64,000 nt of DNA from CAZWKQ01 sp964634005 (GTDB taxonomy: Bacteria > Bacteroidota > Bacteroidia > Bacteroidales > JACABE01). Under the pieces are notes generated by a model that did no database searches, was not told where the DNA came from, and saw only the letters and a list, made by a program, of their open reading frames with translations. The number at the start of each line of letters is the position of its first letter. Positions within the stretch are counted from its first letter, which is position 1. The DNA lies in the NCBI GenBank assembly GCA_964634005.1, contig CAZWKQ010000004.1, positions 124,001 to 188,000 on the forward strand. Direction: 5' to 3'. Positions 9,173-17,598 of the stretch are shown here, one piece after another. The position numbers and the translations under genes are program-made.

Positions 9173-9289
9173 TTATCCTTGTCTTTGTTTATATTTTGGA
9201 TTTTTTTTATTGATGATGTATATCCTTCCATTTCTACGCACGATTTTGCAATCGGGTGTTCTCTTTTTAACAGATGTTCTTACTTTCAT
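9173..9289 (-). CDS. rpmJ: 50S ribosomal protein L36, zinc-free (C-minus) form
   Basis: A 38-residue protein reading MKVRTSVKKRTPDCKIVR at its start and NPKYKQRQG at its end, a clear L36. The zinc-binding form has Cys at three positions and His near the end; here only one Cys remains and the His position is Tyr, so it should not bind zinc. It stabilises 23S rRNA helices near the L6/L16 region. It lies 15 bases after infA and 34 before rpsM, as expected. Confidence 0.95.
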   Translation of the reverse strand: MKVRTSVKKRTPDCKIVRRNGRIYIINKKNPKYKQRQG

Positions 9290-9304
9290 TACTATCAATT
9301 TTTT

Positions 9305-9523
9305 TTATTTATATCTGAATGTTATTCTTCCTTTTGTTAAGTCGTAAGGCGACATTTCCAACTGAACTTTATCTCCGGGCAATATTTTTATATAATGCAT
9401 ACGCATCTTACCCGAAATATGAGCAGTTATTATATGACCATTTTCCAGTTCAACTCTGAACATAGCATTACCTAATGATTCTATGACTGTACCGTCTTGT
9501 TGAATGGAAGTTTGTTTCGCCAT
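9305..9523 (-). CDS. infA: Translation initiation factor IF-1
   Basis: IF-1 binds the 30S A site during initiation and assists IF-2 and IF-3. It is a 72-residue OB-fold protein with the signature pattern GTVIESLGNAMFRVELENG, HISGKMRMHYIKILPGD and the terminal DLTKGRITFRYK. It lies 13 bases after map and directly before rpmJ, a standard arrangement. Confidence 0.98.
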   Translation of the reverse strand: MAKQTSIQQDGTVIESLGNAMFRVELENGHIITAHISGKMRMHYIKILPGDKVQLEMSPYDLTKGRITFRYK

Positions 9524-9536
9524 TTATTACTTTTTT

Positions 9537-10313
9537 TTAATTAATATTTATTACTTTTTCAATTTCTTCAAAACTTGATAAAATCTCAGCCTTACCTTTT
9601 CTAACGACTATATTGTGTTCGAAATGAGCAGATGGTTTTCTGTCGGCAGTTCTAATAGTCCAACCGTCTTTATCCTGCATAACATTACGAGTTCCAATGT
9701 TTATCATTGGTTCTATAGCCAGTACTAAACCCGTTTGCAGTTTGAGACCATTCCCCTTTTTTCCGTAATTTGGAACCTCAGGTTTTTCGTGCAGATTTTT
9801 ACCTAAACCATGTCCGACTAAATCTCTTACTACACTAAATCCAAAGCTTTCGACAAAACTCTGAATTTCAAACCCAATATCCCCGATTCTTTTCCCCTCA
9901 ACGGCAACTTCTATTCCCCTGTACAACGACTCTTTAGTTACTTCAAGAAGTGTTTTTAATTCAGGTTTAATTTCTCCTACAGCAAATGTATAGGCAGAAT
10001 CTCCATAGAAGCCGTTCATCAATACACCACAATCAACTGAAACAATATCACCCTCTTTGATAACCCTGTTGCCTGGGATTCCATGTACTACCTCTTCATT
10101 GATGGAGATGCACAAAGTATGTTTAAATCCATTATATCCCTTAAAGCCTGGTTTTGCACCGTTAGAACAGATAAAATCTTCGGCTATCTTATCGAGATAT
10201 ATTGTTTCAACTCCGGGTTTAATATGCTTAGCAACTTCAGCTAAGGTTTTACCAACAAGCAAAGAACTTTTTCTTATTAATTCTATTTCTTCTTCTGATT
10301 TATAATAAACCAT
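9537..10313 (-). CDS. map: Methionine aminopeptidase, type I
   Basis: Removes the initiator methionine from nascent proteins, in the cytoplasm. This 258-residue pita-bread enzyme has all five metal ligands: Asp94 (VSVDCG), Asp105 (YGDSA), His168 (GHGLG), Glu201 (AIEPM) and Glu232 (HFEHN), plus the substrate His78 (VVHGIP). There is no N-terminal zinc-finger extension. It follows secY by 22 bases and precedes infA; adk, which separates secY and map in many bacteria, is not here. Confidence 0.97.
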   Translation of the reverse strand: MVYYKSEEEIELIRKSSLLVGKTLAEVAKHIKPGVETIYLDKIAEDFICSNGAKPGFKGYNGFKHTLCISINEEVVHGIPGNRVIKEGDIVSVDCGVLMNGFYGDSAYTFAVGEIKPELKTLLEVTKESLYRGIEVAVEGKRIGDIGFEIQSFVESFGFSVVRDLVGHGLGKNLHEKPEVPNYGKKGNGLKLQTGLVLAIEPMINIGTRNVMQDKDGWTIRTADRKPSAHFEHNIVVRKGKAEILSSFEEIEKVININ

Positions 10314-10335
10314 TTACATTCTAACATTTAATGCC

Positions 10336-11700
10336 TTATGCGCTCATGCTCACTCCGGCAGTTCTGCCTTTTATTCTGCCCGATTTTGTCAATCCGTCAT
10401 AATGACGCATAAGCAGATGGCTTTCTATTTGCTGTAATGTATCTAATACAACACCAACGAGAATAAGCAGAGATGTACCTCCAAAGAATTGTGAAAATTG
10501 AGCATTTACTTTAAACATGCTTACTATTGAAGGCATAATAGCAACAAAAGCCAAGAAAATAGAGCCCGGTAAAGTAATTTTCGACATTACCTCATCTAAA
10601 AATTCAGCAGTTTTCTTGCCGGGTTTTACTCCCGGTATAAATCCTCCGTTTTTCTTCATATCCTCGGCCATTTGATTTGGATTTATAGTAACGGCAGTAT
10701 AGAAATACGTAAAAGCAATTATCATTATTGCAAATACCAAATTATACCAGAAACCGTGAAAATCGGAGAAAACAGATACAAAACCGGTTAATGCGTCTGA
10801 TGATGCAAATCCGGCTAAAGTTATAGGGATAAACATGATTGCCTGAGCAAAAATTATCGGCATAACACCGGCAGCATTAACTTTCAGAGGAATATACTGA
10901 CGTACACCGCCGTATTGTTTATTTCCGACAATTCTCTTTGCATATTGTACGGGTATTTTTCTTGTTCCTTGAACTAACAATATACAAACAAGTATAACTA
11001 AGATGAGAACAACTAATTCAACAACAAAAACCACCAAACCACCGCCTTGTTCTTCCATTCTTGAAGCGAATTCGGCAAAGAGAGCAAATGGCAATCTTGC
11101 TATAATACCTATCATTATTATCAAAGATATTCCATTGCCAATTCCTTTATCTGTAATTTTTTCACCCATCCACATTACAAACAATGTTCCTGATATCAAT
11201 ATTATAGTAGATGATATCCAGAAGAAAGTAGAAGGTGAAGTAATATTAGGATCGAAAGGTGCAAAAGCTTGCGAAGGAAGCTGATGAACTAAATTAGCAA
11301 TATAACCCGGAGCTTGAAAACCTGTAATTAAAACAGTAAGATACCTGGTTATTTGGTTCATTTTCTTTCTACCGCTTTCGCCTTCTTTTTGCAATTTCTG
11401 GAAATAAGGAATTGCCATACCTAAAAGCTGCACAACTATTGATGCAGAGATATAAGGCATAATACCTAATGCGAATACTGAGGCATGAGAGAAAGCTCCA
11501 CCCGAAAACATATTAAGCAGTCCAAGAATACCCTCACTTGTTTGGCTTTTTAATGACGAAAGCTGATTAGGGTCAACACCCGGCAATACGACATAAGAGC
11601 CAAATCGGTAAATTAATACTATACCTATTGTGTAAAGGATTCTTTTTCTAAGCTCCTCAATTTTATAAATGTTTCTTATTGTTTGAATAAATCTTTTCAT
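10336..11700 (-). CDS. secY: Protein translocase subunit SecY
   Basis: SecY forms the protein-conducting channel of the Sec system in the inner membrane together with SecE and SecG. The 454-residue sequence shows about ten hydrophobic helices, an N-terminal cytoplasmic part (IRNIYKIEELRKRILYTI), the plug-region pattern with GLLNMFSGGAFSHASVFALGI partly visible, and the cytoplasmic loop RKIPVQYAKR that docks the ribosome. It is between rplO and map in the spc order. Confidence 0.97.
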   Translation of the reverse strand: MKRFIQTIRNIYKIEELRKRILYTIGIVLIYRFGSYVVLPGVDPNQLSSLKSQTSEGILGLLNMFSGGAFSHASVFALGIMPYISASIVVQLLGMAIPYFQKLQKEGESGRKKMNQITRYLTVLITGFQAPGYIANLVHQLPSQAFAPFDPNITSPSTFFWISSTIILISGTLFVMWMGEKITDKGIGNGISLIIMIGIIARLPFALFAEFASRMEEQGGGLVVFVVELVVLILVILVCILLVQGTRKIPVQYAKRIVGNKQYGGVRQYIPLKVNAAGVMPIIFAQAIMFIPITLAGFASSDALTGFVSVFSDFHGFWYNLVFAIMIIAFTYFYTAVTINPNQMAEDMKKNGGFIPGVKPGKKTAEFLDEVMSKITLPGSIFLAFVAIMPSIVSMFKVNAQFSQFFGGTSLLILVGVVLDTLQQIESHLLMRHYDGLTKSGRIKGRTAGVSMSA

Positions 11701-11710
11701 AAAATTTCAG

Positions 11711-12157
11711 TTAAATAGTTGTTGCAGTTCCGCCGTTTGCTTCTATAGCTTGTTTTGCTTTTTGAGTAAATGCGTGAGCTTTAACTTCCAGTTTGGCTTT
11801 TAATTCACCCCTTCCTAATATTTTTACCAAATCATTTTTGGAAATTAGTCCGTTTTGTTTTAAAACATCAAGATCAATTACTTGCAAATTTTTCGATTCA
11901 GCTAATTTCTGTAAAACATCAATATTGATACCGTTGTATTCAACACGGTTGATATTTTTAAAACCGAACTTAGGAACTCTACGATAAATAGGCATCTGAC
12001 CACCTTCAAAACCTATTTTTCTTGAATAACCTGAACGTGATTTTGCCCCTTTATGACCTCTTGTAGAAGTGCCGCCTTTTCCTGAACCTTGACCTCTACC
12101 AATTCTTTTACTAGTTTTAACTGAACCTTTTGCCGGTTTAAGATTACTTAAATCCAT
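11711..12157 (-). CDS. rplO: 50S ribosomal protein L15
   Basis: L15 is a late-assembly 50S protein that threads through 23S rRNA. The 148-residue protein has the Gly/Lys/Arg-rich N-terminal extension (RIGRGQGSGKGGTSTRGHKG), GFEGGQMPIYRRVPKFGF and a C-terminal globular domain. It is 10 bases upstream of secY, matching the rpmD-rplO-secY order. Confidence 0.98.
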   Translation of the reverse strand: MDLSNLKPAKGSVKTSKRIGRGQGSGKGGTSTRGHKGAKSRSGYSRKIGFEGGQMPIYRRVPKFGFKNINRVEYNGINIDVLQKLAESKNLQVIDLDVLKQNGLISKNDLVKILGRGELKAKLEVKAHAFTQKAKQAIEANGGTATTI

Positions 12158-12184
12158 ATTATTTTTTGGTTATTTCGTTATTAC

Positions 12185-12367
12185 TTAAATTTCTTCAACT
12201 GAAAGTAAATGTTTTACTTTTTCTATCATACCCTCGATTTGAGGAGTAAGTTCAACTTCTACTTCCTGATTCATTCTTTTTATTCCCAGAGCTTGAATAG
12301 TTTTCTTCTGGCGTTCTGGTCTATCTATTGTGCTTTTTATTTGCTTAATTCTTACTTTTTTCATCAT
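12185..12367 (-). CDS. rpmD: 50S ribosomal protein L30
   Basis: A small (60-residue) 50S protein with the beta-alpha-beta fold; RIKQIKSTIDRPERQKKTIQ and LGIKRMN are the recognisable parts. Two adjacent ATGs (MMKK) make the start uncertain by one codon. It lies between rpsE and rplO. Confidence 0.95.
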   Translation of the reverse strand: MMKKVRIKQIKSTIDRPERQKKTIQALGIKRMNQEVEVELTPQIEGMIEKVKHLLSVEEI

Positions 12368-12382
12368 ATTAATTTTTGATGA

Positions 12383-12901
12383 TTAACCATTGAAAACTTT
12401 ATCTAAGTCAACACCTCTCAGTTTTGATACAGTGTAAGGGTCTTTTAGTTGTAATAGAGCATTTATGGTTGCTTTAACAACGCTGTGTGGGTTTGATGAA
12501 CCTTTTGATTTAGCAAGTACATCCTTTACACCGACACTTTCCAAAACAGCACGCATAGCACCACCGGCAATAACTCCTGTACCGGGAGCTGCAGGTTTTA
12601 AGAATACTTTTGCTCCGCTATATTTTCCCTCTTGTTCGTGAGGAACAGTTCCTTTCAAAATCGGTACTTTTACCAGATTTTTCTTTGCATCATCAACACC
12701 TTTAGCAATAGCAGAAGTTACTTCTTTTGCTTTTCCCAAACCGTATCCGACTACACCGTTTTCGTTTCCTACAACAACTATTGCCGAAAAACTAAAAGTT
12801 CTTCCTCCTTTTGTAACTTTAGTAACTCTTTGAATACTAACAAGCCTGTCTTTAAATTCGATTTCTGACGACTTTACTCTTTTAACATTAATTTCTGCCA
12901 T
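12383..12901 (-). CDS. rpsE: 30S ribosomal protein S5
   Basis: S5 sits at the mRNA entry side of the 30S subunit and influences fidelity and spectinomycin sensitivity. The 172-residue protein has a double-stranded-RNA-binding N-domain (LVSIQRVTKVTKGGRTFSF, VGYGLGKAKEV) and a C-domain with GGAMRAVLESVGVKDVLAK and GSSNPHSVVKAT. It is 6 bases after rplR, as in the spc operon. Confidence 0.98.
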   Translation of the reverse strand: MAEINVKRVKSSEIEFKDRLVSIQRVTKVTKGGRTFSFSAIVVVGNENGVVGYGLGKAKEVTSAIAKGVDDAKKNLVKVPILKGTVPHEQEGKYSGAKVFLKPAAPGTGVIAGGAMRAVLESVGVKDVLAKSKGSSNPHSVVKATINALLQLKDPYTVSKLRGVDLDKVFNG

Positions 12902-12907
12902 AATTTC

Positions 12908-13270
12908 TTAGAATTTTAAACCTCCTTCTCTGGCAGCTTCAGCCAAAGATTTAACTCTACCATGATACAAATAACCGTTTCTATCAAACACTACAGCGTT
13001 TACACCAGCCTCTATAGCCCTTTCGGCTATGGTTTTTCCAACAATTTTAGCTGCTTCGGTTTTAGTAATTTTACTTTCAGTAAAAGCTTTTTCCAAAGAA
13101 GAAGCTGCTGCTAAGGTTGTACCTTTTGTGTCATCAATAACCTGTGCATATATTGCTTTATTGCTTCTGAATACCGACAATCTTGGTCTTTCTGAAGTTC
13201 CGGTTATGACCTTTCTTATTCTTTTCTTTATTCGAAATCTTCTGAATTCTTTTCTATTTTTTAGTGCCAT
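12908..13270 (-). CDS. rplR: 50S ribosomal protein L18
   Basis: L18 binds 5S rRNA with L5 and L25 in the central protuberance. The 120-residue sequence has RIRKVITGTSERPRLSVFRS near the N-terminus, YAQVIDD and the end GRVKSLAEAAREGGLKF. It sits between rplF and rpsE. Confidence 0.98.
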   Translation of the reverse strand: MALKNRKEFRRFRIKKRIRKVITGTSERPRLSVFRSNKAIYAQVIDDTKGTTLAAASSLEKAFTESKITKTEAAKIVGKTIAERAIEAGVNAVVFDRNGYLYHGRVKSLAEAAREGGLKF

Positions 13271-13300
13271 CCGTTTAGGATTTTATATTGTTAAAAAATA

Positions 13301-13864
13301 TTATTTACTTGATGCTGCTTTTCCTGCTTTCTTTCTTACAACTTCGCCACTGAAGCGGATACCTTTACCCTTGTATGGTTCAGGTTTACGTAATGATCTG
13401 ATCTTTGACGCAACCTGTCCTAATAATTGTTTATCAAATGACTTAAGTATTATTGTAGGATTTTTTCCTTTTTCGGCAGTAGTTTCAACAGTTACTTCTT
13501 TTGGTAATTCGATAAAAATACTGTGCGAATAACCTAAAGCCAACTCCAAAACACGACCTGTAGCTGTTGCTTTGTATCCTACACCAATAATTTCCTGAAC
13601 TGTTGTAAATCCTTCAGATACACCTTTTACCATATTGAATAATAATGCTCTGTATAAACCGTGAAGAGCTTTATGTCTTTTCTGATCTGTTGATCTTTCA
13701 ACAGTAAGAATTGAATCATTTGTATTTACATTAACTTTAATATCAGGATCTACACTCTGTTCCAGTGTTCCTAAAGGACCTTTTACAGTTACTAAATTTT
13801 TTTCGGATACCTGTACTGTAACTCCTTTTGGGATTGCTATCGGTAATTTTCCTATTCTTGACAT
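13301..13864 (-). CDS. rplF: 50S ribosomal protein L6
   Basis: L6 binds 23S rRNA close to the sarcin-ricin loop and the factor-binding site. The 187-residue protein shows two repeats of the L6 fold, starting SRIGKLPIAIPKGV, with GVGYKATATGR and the C-terminal signature KPEPYKGKGIRFSGE. It follows rpsH by 18 bases. Confidence 0.98.
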   Translation of the reverse strand: MSRIGKLPIAIPKGVTVQVSEKNLVTVKGPLGTLEQSVDPDIKVNVNTNDSILTVERSTDQKRHKALHGLYRALLFNMVKGVSEGFTTVQEIIGVGYKATATGRVLELALGYSHSIFIELPKEVTVETTAEKGKNPTIILKSFDKQLLGQVASKIRSLRKPEPYKGKGIRFSGEVVRKKAGKAASSK

Positions 13865-13882
13865 TGTTTTATTCTCCTCTTT

Positions 13883-14281
13883 TTAGCTGATATAACATAA
13901 AACTTCACCACCAATATTCTTAGCTTTTGCCTCTTTATCGGTCATTACACCTTGTGATGTTGACAATATTGCTATACCTAATCCATTCATTACGCGAGGC
14001 ATTGTATCGGCACCAACATATTTTCTTAAACCCGGAGAACTCACACGCTTAAGATTTGTTATTGCTGAAGTCTTAGTAACCGGGTGGTATTTCAAAGCTA
14101 TTTTTATGGTTTGAGGAAATATGTCATCTTCAAACTTATAATTTAAAATATAACCTTTTTCAAACAAAATCTTTGTAATTTCCTTTTTCAGTTTTGAAGA
14201 AGGAATCTCAACAATCCTGTGCTTTGCCATTACGGCATTTCTTATTCTTGTTAAATAATCTGCTATAGGATCAGTAACCAT
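13883..14281 (-). CDS. rpsH: 30S ribosomal protein S8
   Basis: S8 binds helix 21 of 16S rRNA and in Escherichia coli represses the spc operon. The 132-residue protein begins TDPIADYLTRIRNAVMA, with the C-terminal RNA-binding segment RVMNGLGIAILSTSQGVMTD and the end GGEVLCYIS. It is located between rpsN and rplF. Confidence 0.98.
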   Translation of the reverse strand: MVTDPIADYLTRIRNAVMAKHRIVEIPSSKLKKEITKILFEKGYILNYKFEDDIFPQTIKIALKYHPVTKTSAITNLKRVSSPGLRKYVGADTMPRVMNGLGIAILSTSQGVMTDKEAKAKNIGGEVLCYIS

Positions 14282-14317
14282 TTTTCTATTTTTTTATAAT
14301 GTTATTCAAATTATTAA

Positions 14318-14587
14318 TTACCAGCTGGCTTTTGTAACTCCCGGTATTAACCCTGCCAAAGCCATTTCACGGAAATTTATACGAGAAATTCCAAATTGAC
14401 GCATATAACCTTTTGGACGTCCTGTTAATTTACATCTATTGTGTAATCTCACAGGAGAGGCATTTTTTGGAAGTTTCTGCAATCCGACATAATCCCCGGC
14501 TTCCTTAAGAGCTTTTCTTTTAGCTGCATATTTTGCAACCATTTTTTCTCTTTTTATTTCTCTTGCTTTAATTGACTCTTTTGCCAT
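14318..14587 (-). CDS. rpsN: 30S ribosomal protein S14, zinc-free long form
   Basis: S14 completes the 30S head near S3 and S10. I chose the ATG giving MAKESIKAREIKREK (89 residues). An upstream in-frame ATG at 14632 would overlap rplE and add 15 unrelated residues. The long form with a single Cys (HNRCKLTGRPKGYMRQF) lacks the CxxC pairs of the short zinc form. The end is LIPGVTKASW. It lies 10 bases after rplE. Confidence 0.96.
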   Translation of the reverse strand: MAKESIKAREIKREKMVAKYAAKRKALKEAGDYVGLQKLPKNASPVRLHNRCKLTGRPKGYMRQFGISRINFREMALAGLIPGVTKASW

Positions 14588-14597
14588 ATTTTTATGA

Positions 14598-15158
14598 TTA
14601 TTGTTTATTCTGGTTTTTAAAAGGTAATCCAAAATGTTTTAATAATGCCAATGCTTCTTTATCGTTATTGGCTGTTGTTACGAAGGTTATGTCCATTCCT
14701 GTGATTTTACTGATTTTATCAATATTAATTTCAGGAAAGATTATTTGTTCGGTAATTCCGAAAGTATAATTTCCTTTACCATCAAACCCCTTATCGTTAA
14801 TACCTCTGAAATCTCTGATACGAGGAATTGAAACAGATATAAGTCTGTCGAGAAATTCGTACATTTTTTCACCTCTTAATGTAACTCTAACACCAATAGG
14901 CATGCCTCTTCTCAACTTAAAGTTTGAAATATCTTTGCGTGATTTTGTAGCAACAGCTTTTTGACCGGCTATCATAGTCATTTCCTCTATACTGTTGTCT
15001 ATCTGTTTTTTATCTGTTATGGCTGAGCCTAAACCTTGGTTTAATGAAATTTTTACCAGTTTAGGAACCTGCATTGGTGATTTATACTGAAATTCATTCA
15101 TTAAGGCAGGTATGATTTCTTCAGTATATTTAGCCTTTAATCTTGGTATATAACTCAT
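14598..15158 (-). CDS. rplE: 50S ribosomal protein L5
   Basis: L5 binds 5S rRNA and contacts S13 and P-site tRNA. The 186-residue protein has VPKLVKISLNQGLG near the N-terminus, KFKLRRGMPIG-like residues (NFKLRRGMPIGVRVTLRG), and FRGINDKGFDGKGNYTFGI. Its ATG overlaps the rplX stop by one base, indicating coupled translation. Confidence 0.98.
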   Translation of the reverse strand: MSYIPRLKAKYTEEIIPALMNEFQYKSPMQVPKLVKISLNQGLGSAITDKKQIDNSIEEMTMIAGQKAVATKSRKDISNFKLRRGMPIGVRVTLRGEKMYEFLDRLISVSIPRIRDFRGINDKGFDGKGNYTFGITEQIIFPEINIDKISKITGMDITFVTTANNDKEALALLKHFGLPFKNQNKQ

Positions 15159-15481
15159 TATTTTATTACCTCCCCTGACTTTTTAGAATAACGAACTAAT
15201 TTTTCTGTTTTACTGTCTAATTTTCTGCCGACTCTGGTAGCGTTTCCTTTTGAATCAACTACCATAAGGTTAGAAATATGGACTGGGGCTTCTTTTTTTA
15301 CGATACCGCCTTGTGTATTTTTGGCATTAGGCTTAGTATGTTTTGAAATAAGATTAATACCTTCTACAATAGCAGTATTATCTTTTCTGTTAACGATAAG
15401 AACTTTACCTTGCATTCCCTTTGAATCCCCGGCTATTACCTTTACGGTGTCCCCTTTTTTGATATGTAATTTAGATTGCAT
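15158..15481 (-). CDS. rplX: 50S ribosomal protein L24
   Basis: L24 is one of the two initiators of 50S assembly and lies at the tunnel exit. The 107-residue protein carries the KOW motif (HIKKGDTVKVIAGDSKGMQG) and GRKLDSKTEKLVRYSKKSGE at the end. It lies between rplN and rplE. Confidence 0.97.
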   Translation of the reverse strand: MQSKLHIKKGDTVKVIAGDSKGMQGKVLIVNRKDNTAIVEGINLISKHTKPNAKNTQGGIVKKEAPVHISNLMVVDSKGNATRVGRKLDSKTEKLVRYSKKSGEVIK

Positions 15482-15499
15482 ATTTCTATTTTTTTAACA

Positions 15500-15868
15500 T
15501 TAAAGCACTTCAGGTGCTAATGAAACGATTTTCATAAACTGTTTTTCTCTTAATTCTCTGGCTACAGGGCCAAAAATACGAGTACCTCTTAATTCCTCAG
15601 TGGCAGTTAGTAGAACAACAGCATTATCGTCAAATCTTATATATGAACCATCACTGCGTCTGACTTCTTTTTTAGTTCTAACAACTACTGCTTTAGAAAC
15701 TGTTCCTTTTTTAACATTGCCGGAAGGTAAAGCATCTTTGATGGTAACAATAATTTTGTCACCTACTGACGCATATCTTTTTCTCGTACCTCCCAACACT
15801 CTGATACACAAAGCACTTTTAGCGCCACTGTTATCAGCTACAATCAATCTTGATTCTTGTTGTATCAT
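15500..15868 (-). CDS. rplN: 50S ribosomal protein L14
   Basis: L14 forms an intersubunit bridge with 16S rRNA and is a docking site for the silencing factor RsfS in characterised bacteria. The 122-residue protein starts MIQQESRLIVADNSGAK and contains the signature RRSDGSYIRFDDNA and GTRIFGPVARELREK. It is 2 bases after rpsQ. Confidence 0.98.
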   Translation of the reverse strand: MIQQESRLIVADNSGAKSALCIRVLGGTRKRYASVGDKIIVTIKDALPSGNVKKGTVSKAVVVRTKKEVRRSDGSYIRFDDNAVVLLTATEELRGTRIFGPVARELREKQFMKIVSLAPEVL

Positions 15869-15870
15869 AA

Positions 15871-16128
15871 CTATTTTGCCCTTTCAATAATTTCAACTAA
15901 TCTCCAACATTTATTTTTACTCAGAGGTCTTGTCTCCATAATTCTGACAGTATCACCCTCGTTACACTCGTTTTTCTCATCGTGTGCCATAAATTTGGTA
16001 CTTTTTTTAACAAATTTCCCATATTTTGGATGCTTCACTTTTCTTTCAACAAGTACGGTGATTGACTTATCCATTTTATTACTAACAACTAAACCTATTC
16101 TTTCTTTTCTTAATGCTCTGGTTTCCAT
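15871..16128 (-). CDS. rpsQ: 30S ribosomal protein S17
   Basis: S17 is an OB-fold primary binder of the 16S 5' domain. The 85-residue sequence shows RIGLVVSNKMDKSITV, HPKYGKFVKKSTKFMAHDE and GDTVRIMETRPLSKNKCWRL, the standard S17 pattern. It lies between rpmC and rplN. Confidence 0.98.
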   Translation of the reverse strand: METRALRKERIGLVVSNKMDKSITVLVERKVKHPKYGKFVKKSTKFMAHDEKNECNEGDTVRIMETRPLSKNKCWRLVEIIERAK

Positions 16129-16153
16129 CTTTTTTAAGATTTCTTTTTAATTT

Positions 16154-16363
16154 TTATGCTTGAGTGATGATTTCGTTTATTTCTCTTTTTCTCAGCTCGG
16201 TAAGAATTCTTGCAATTATCTTACGTGTCTGTGAAATTACATTAGGATTTTCTAATGGAGAAATAGCATGATTCATCTTCAATTTCGAAAGATGTTTTCT
16301 TTCTTCCTCCAATCTTTCTTTCAAATCTGCTGTTGAAAGTTGTGATATAACTTCTTGTTTCAT
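16154..16363 (-). CDS. rpmC: 50S ribosomal protein L29
   Basis: L29 lies at the exit of the peptide tunnel next to L23 and is part of the docking platform for trigger factor and SRP. The 69-residue alpha-helical protein has LSTADLKERLEEERKHLSKL and NPNVISQTRKIIARILTELR. It is between rplP and rpsQ, 8 bases after rplP. Confidence 0.96.
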   Translation of the reverse strand: MKQEVISQLSTADLKERLEEERKHLSKLKMNHAISPLENPNVISQTRKIIARILTELRKREINEIITQA

Positions 16364-16371
16364 TTTACTTA

Positions 16372-16800
16372 TTATAATGATTCTTCAACATAATCTCTTC
16401 TAACGATAAACTTTGTGCTGATCGGAAGCTTTTGTGCACCTAATCTTAGAGCTTCTTTTGCAATTTCGTAAGATACACCTTCTGCTTCGAAAAGTATTCT
16501 TCCGGGAGTAACTCTTGCAACAAAATATTCAGGAGCACCTTTACCTTTACCCATACGTACTTCGGCAGGTTTCTTTGTTATAGGTTTATCGGGGAATATT
16601 CTAATCCATATTTGCCCTTCACGTTTCATATAACGTGTTATTGCCTGACGTGCTGCCTCTATTTGTCTACCGGTTATCCAGGTTTCCTCCAATGCTTTTA
16701 TACCGAACGAGCCGAAAGCAAGTTGACTGCCGCGTTTCGCGTTGCCTTTCATCTTGCCTTTCTGCATTTTTCTGTACTTAGTCTTTTTTGGTTGTAACAT
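16372..16800 (-). CDS. rplP: 50S ribosomal protein L16
   Basis: L16 helps form the A-site tRNA binding region of the 50S subunit. The 142-residue protein begins MLQPKKTKYRKMQKGKMKG and includes GSFGIKALEETWITGRQIEA, ITRYMKREGQIWIRIFPDKP and the loop GKGKGAPEYFVARV. It follows rpsC and precedes rpmC. Confidence 0.98.
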   Translation of the reverse strand: MLQPKKTKYRKMQKGKMKGNAKRGSQLAFGSFGIKALEETWITGRQIEAARQAITRYMKREGQIWIRIFPDKPITKKPAEVRMGKGKGAPEYFVARVTPGRILFEAEGVSYEIAKEALRLGAQKLPISTKFIVRRDYVEESL

Positions 16801-16854
16801 TGTTTTATTTATTATGATTTTCTAAATATAATTTACTTTATTTTAAAAAAGCCA

Positions 16855-17571
16855 TTACTGTCTCTTTCTGCTATTCTGACGAGGACGTTGATTGAAATTG
16901 TTTGGTTTTTCTTTTGTAGCTGTTGTTAATGGTACAAGTTCTTTTTTACCATAAACTAGACCTTTACAAATCCAAACTTTTATACCTATTCTTCCGTATG
17001 TAGTATGAGCTTCGGCAATAGCATAGTCAATATCGGCTCTTAGTGTATGAAGAGGAGTTCTTCCTTCTTTATACTGTTCGCGTCTTGCCATTTCAGCTCC
17101 GCCAATTCTTCCAGAAATTAAGACTTTTATTCCGTCAGCTCCTATACGCATTGTTGAGGCAATAGCAGTTTTAATAGCCTTACGGTAAGAAACTCGGCTT
17201 TCTATTTGCTTTGCAATCGATTGTGATACGATAATAGCATCCAATTCGGGGCGTTTTATTTCAGATATATTAATCTGTATTTCTTTACCTGTAAGTTTTT
17301 TCAACTCTTCTTTAAGTTTATCAACTTCAGAACCGGCTTTACCGATAATAAGTCCCGGACGTGCAGTATTTATGGTAACGGTTATAAGCTTTAATGTTCT
17401 TTCAATATTAATTCTTGAAATTCCGGCTTTCGATAAACGTGCGTTGAGGTATTTTCTTATTTTATTATCCTCTACCAGTTTAGGTTCAAAATTTTTTCCA
17501 CCATACCAATTAGAATCCCAGCCTCTTATGATGCCTAATCTATTGCCTATCGGATTTACTTTTTGTCCCAT
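16855..17571 (-). CDS. rpsC: 30S ribosomal protein S3
   Basis: S3 is at the mRNA entrance and contributes to ribosomal helicase activity. The 238-residue protein starts MGQKVNPIGNRLGIIRGWDS and has a KH type II domain with the loop PGLIIGKAGSEVDKL, then SGRIGGAEMARREQYKEGR. The C-terminal tail is short and basic. It lies between rplV and rplP. Confidence 0.98.
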   Translation of the reverse strand: MGQKVNPIGNRLGIIRGWDSNWYGGKNFEPKLVEDNKIRKYLNARLSKAGISRINIERTLKLITVTINTARPGLIIGKAGSEVDKLKEELKKLTGKEIQINISEIKRPELDAIIVSQSIAKQIESRVSYRKAIKTAIASTMRIGADGIKVLISGRIGGAEMARREQYKEGRTPLHTLRADIDYAIAEAHTTYGRIGIKVWICKGLVYGKKELVPLTTATKEKPNNFNQRPRQNSRKRQ

Positions 17572-17598
17572 TTAATCTTTTTTAAAAATTATTTTAAA

